Source: Firmicutes bacterium UBA1047 (GTDB taxonomy: Bacteria; Bacillota; Clostridia; Tissierellales; Sedimentibacteraceae). From it: a stretch of 16,180 bases of DNA. The first letter of the stretch is position 1. Each line of letters starts with the position of its first letter. The notes beneath the pieces are model-generated. The model did no database searches. It was not told the origin of the DNA and saw only the letters and a list, made by a program, of their open reading frames with translations. The stretch is taken from assembly GCA_002316585.1 (NCBI GenBank), contig DCDU01000040.1:1-16180 (forward strand), in the 5' to 3' direction. The position numbers and the translations under genes are program-made. Positions 15,471 to 16,180 of the stretch are shown piece by piece.

Positions 15471-16037
15471 TCAGAAAAATGGGGTTAGGGCATCTCTATA
15501 TACAGCAAAATGAACGTGGTCTTCCCATTTTCCGTTAATCTCCAAATATCTCCTTGAATAACCTTCCTGCTCAAATTTCAGTTTTTTCATTACCTTTAAC
15601 GACCTTTCGTTTCTTGGAACTACATTAACTTCTATTCTATGAAGGTCAAAATCATCAAACATAATCCGCACTGCTTCTCTAATCGCTTCCGTCATATATC
15701 CATTATTGATTTCATCCTTGTCCAATTTGTAACCCATGAAGCAGGACTTAAAGTTCCCCATAATTATGTTGCTTAATCCTATATTGCCTATAAGCTTATT
15801 GTCTTCTTTTTTAAATATCCAGAATCTTATGAGCTTTCTGTTTTTAAACATGTTGTATTCATAGCTAAGCTGTCTTTTTTGATATGATAGTGTATAAAAG
15901 TCTTTAGTTCTTTTCGGCTCCCATTCCTTTAAAAAATTATGATTTCTTTTATAATATTCTAAAACATCCCGTGCGTAATTCGGCTTGAGAATTCTCAAAT
16001 ATAATCTGTCTGTTTCATATCTGATTTGTCTGAACAT
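15471..16037 (-). CDS. GNAT acetyltransferase, RimJ/RimL type
   Basis: The protein has 188 aa. It begins with the typical ETDRLYLRILKPNYARDV (8-25). The acetyl-CoA pyrophosphate loop region is NNGYMTEAIREAVRIMF (111-127), and LHRIEVNVVPRNERSLKVMKK (132-152) with the following KFEQEGY (154-160) is the standard C-terminal signature. Members acetylate N-termini of ribosomal proteins, other proteins or small molecules, and the substrate cannot be deduced. AGGAGG lies six bases before the ATG. It has its own promoter and is not clearly tied to the folate genes. A 10-bp direct repeat (15455-15464 and 15487-15496) brackets the stop codon, so the last few residues may vary among relatives. Confidence 0.9.
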   Translation of the reverse strand: MFRQIRYETDRLYLRILKPNYARDVLEYYKRNHNFLKEWEPKRTKDFYTLSYQKRQLSYEYNMFKNRKLIRFWIFKKEDNKLIGNIGLSNIIMGNFKSCFMGYKLDKDEINNGYMTEAIREAVRIMFDDFDLHRIEVNVVPRNERSLKVMKKLKFEQEGYSRRYLEINGKWEDHVHFAVYRDALTPFF

Positions 16038-16065
16038 TGTATCCTCCTCTGTGAAGTATCATTTA

Positions 16066-16094
16066 ATTTTATAATCCCCGTTGTATTTAGTCAA
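16066..16094 (-). promoter_or_regulatory. Sigma-A promoter of the acetyltransferase gene
   Basis: On the minus strand, TTGACT (16089-16094) and TAAAAT (16066-16071) are 17 bp apart. The expected leader of about 20 nt carries the GAGGAGGAT ribosome site. Confidence 0.65.
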
Positions 16095-16130
16095 CTGATT
16101 TTGCTTTACTATATATTTTTTTTGTGATAG

Positions 16131-16180
16131 TATAATCATTATCAAATTTAGGACAACTCCTAAATTTGATAATGATTATA
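16131..16180. repeat. Perfect inverted repeat, 23-bp arms and 4-base loop, at window edge
   Basis: Bases 16131-16153 are exactly complementary to 16158-16180 with loop CAAC. The repeat may extend further right, beyond the window. Each arm contains a stretch close to a Fur/PerR-type box: TGATAATGATTATA at 16167-16180, and its mirror on the left arm. A run of eight T's lies just to its left (A's on the minus strand). It could be an operator pair, a terminator for a gene to the right, or an element end; a T tract on the right side would be needed to call a plus-strand terminator. Confidence 0.7.

Noticed and set aside
15455..15496. 10-bp direct repeat AGGGCATCTC at 15455-15464 and 15487-15496 around the acetyltransferase stop.
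   Set aside because: The copies are short and only 32 bp apart, most simply a small local duplication. There is no sign of an insertion element.

Overview
The window comes from a low-GC, AT-rich Gram-positive anaerobe, most likely a clostridial-type Firmicute. This rests on strong AGGAGG-type ribosome sites, TTG starts, A/T-rich intergenic DNA, a ferredoxin-fused bifurcating-type ETF, and close packing of fermentation genes. No rRNA, tRNA, CRISPR array, transposase or phage gene is visible, and no species can be named from the sequence alone.

Left part, minus strand. Positions 1-1748 hold the N-terminal 582 codons of a secreted lipoprotein flavin reductase (FMN-binding domain plus fumarate-reductase-type FAD domain), with a clear sigma-A promoter and a 14-bp palindrome upstream. 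Positions 2078-5654 are a three-gene operon: a GlcD/LctD-type FAD dehydrogenase, EtfB, and EtfA with an N-terminal 2[4Fe-4S] ferredoxin domain. This matches the electron-confurcating lactate dehydrogenase/ETF complex known from acetogens, though no lactate permease or racemase is in view.

Central part, plus strand. A PAS-AAA+-Fis sigma-54 activator (real start probably TTG 5921) is followed by a textbook -24/-12 promoter (7582-7599). That promoter drives one tightly coupled operon ending in a strong terminator at 12501-12530. Its genes are an AtuA-family protein (DUF1446), a small AtuA-associated protein, a class II HMG-CoA reductase resembling the degradative enzyme of mevalonate-eating Pseudomonas, a small two-TM protein, and a TctA-like permease. 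My reading is an inducible uptake and catabolic system for mevalonate or a related branched hydroxy acid. No HMG-CoA lyase is encoded in the window, and the AtuA pair occupies the place where the missing step would be expected. This is the most interesting part of the window.

Right part, minus strand. The genes are a low-specificity threonine aldolase, a FolD-like protein, a stand-alone methenyl-THF cyclohydrolase/cyclodeaminase (FchA type) and a RimJ/RimL-type acetyltransferase. The FolD copy lacks the catalytic Lys and the active-site Gln expected for cyclohydrolase activity, and FchA lies ten bases upstream, so the two probably split the two reactions. Together with threonine aldolase (threonine to glycine) this looks like a glycine/one-carbon cluster. 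The window ends in a perfect 23-bp-arm inverted repeat. A second unusual structure, a predicted three-way junction, lies at 12620-12670.
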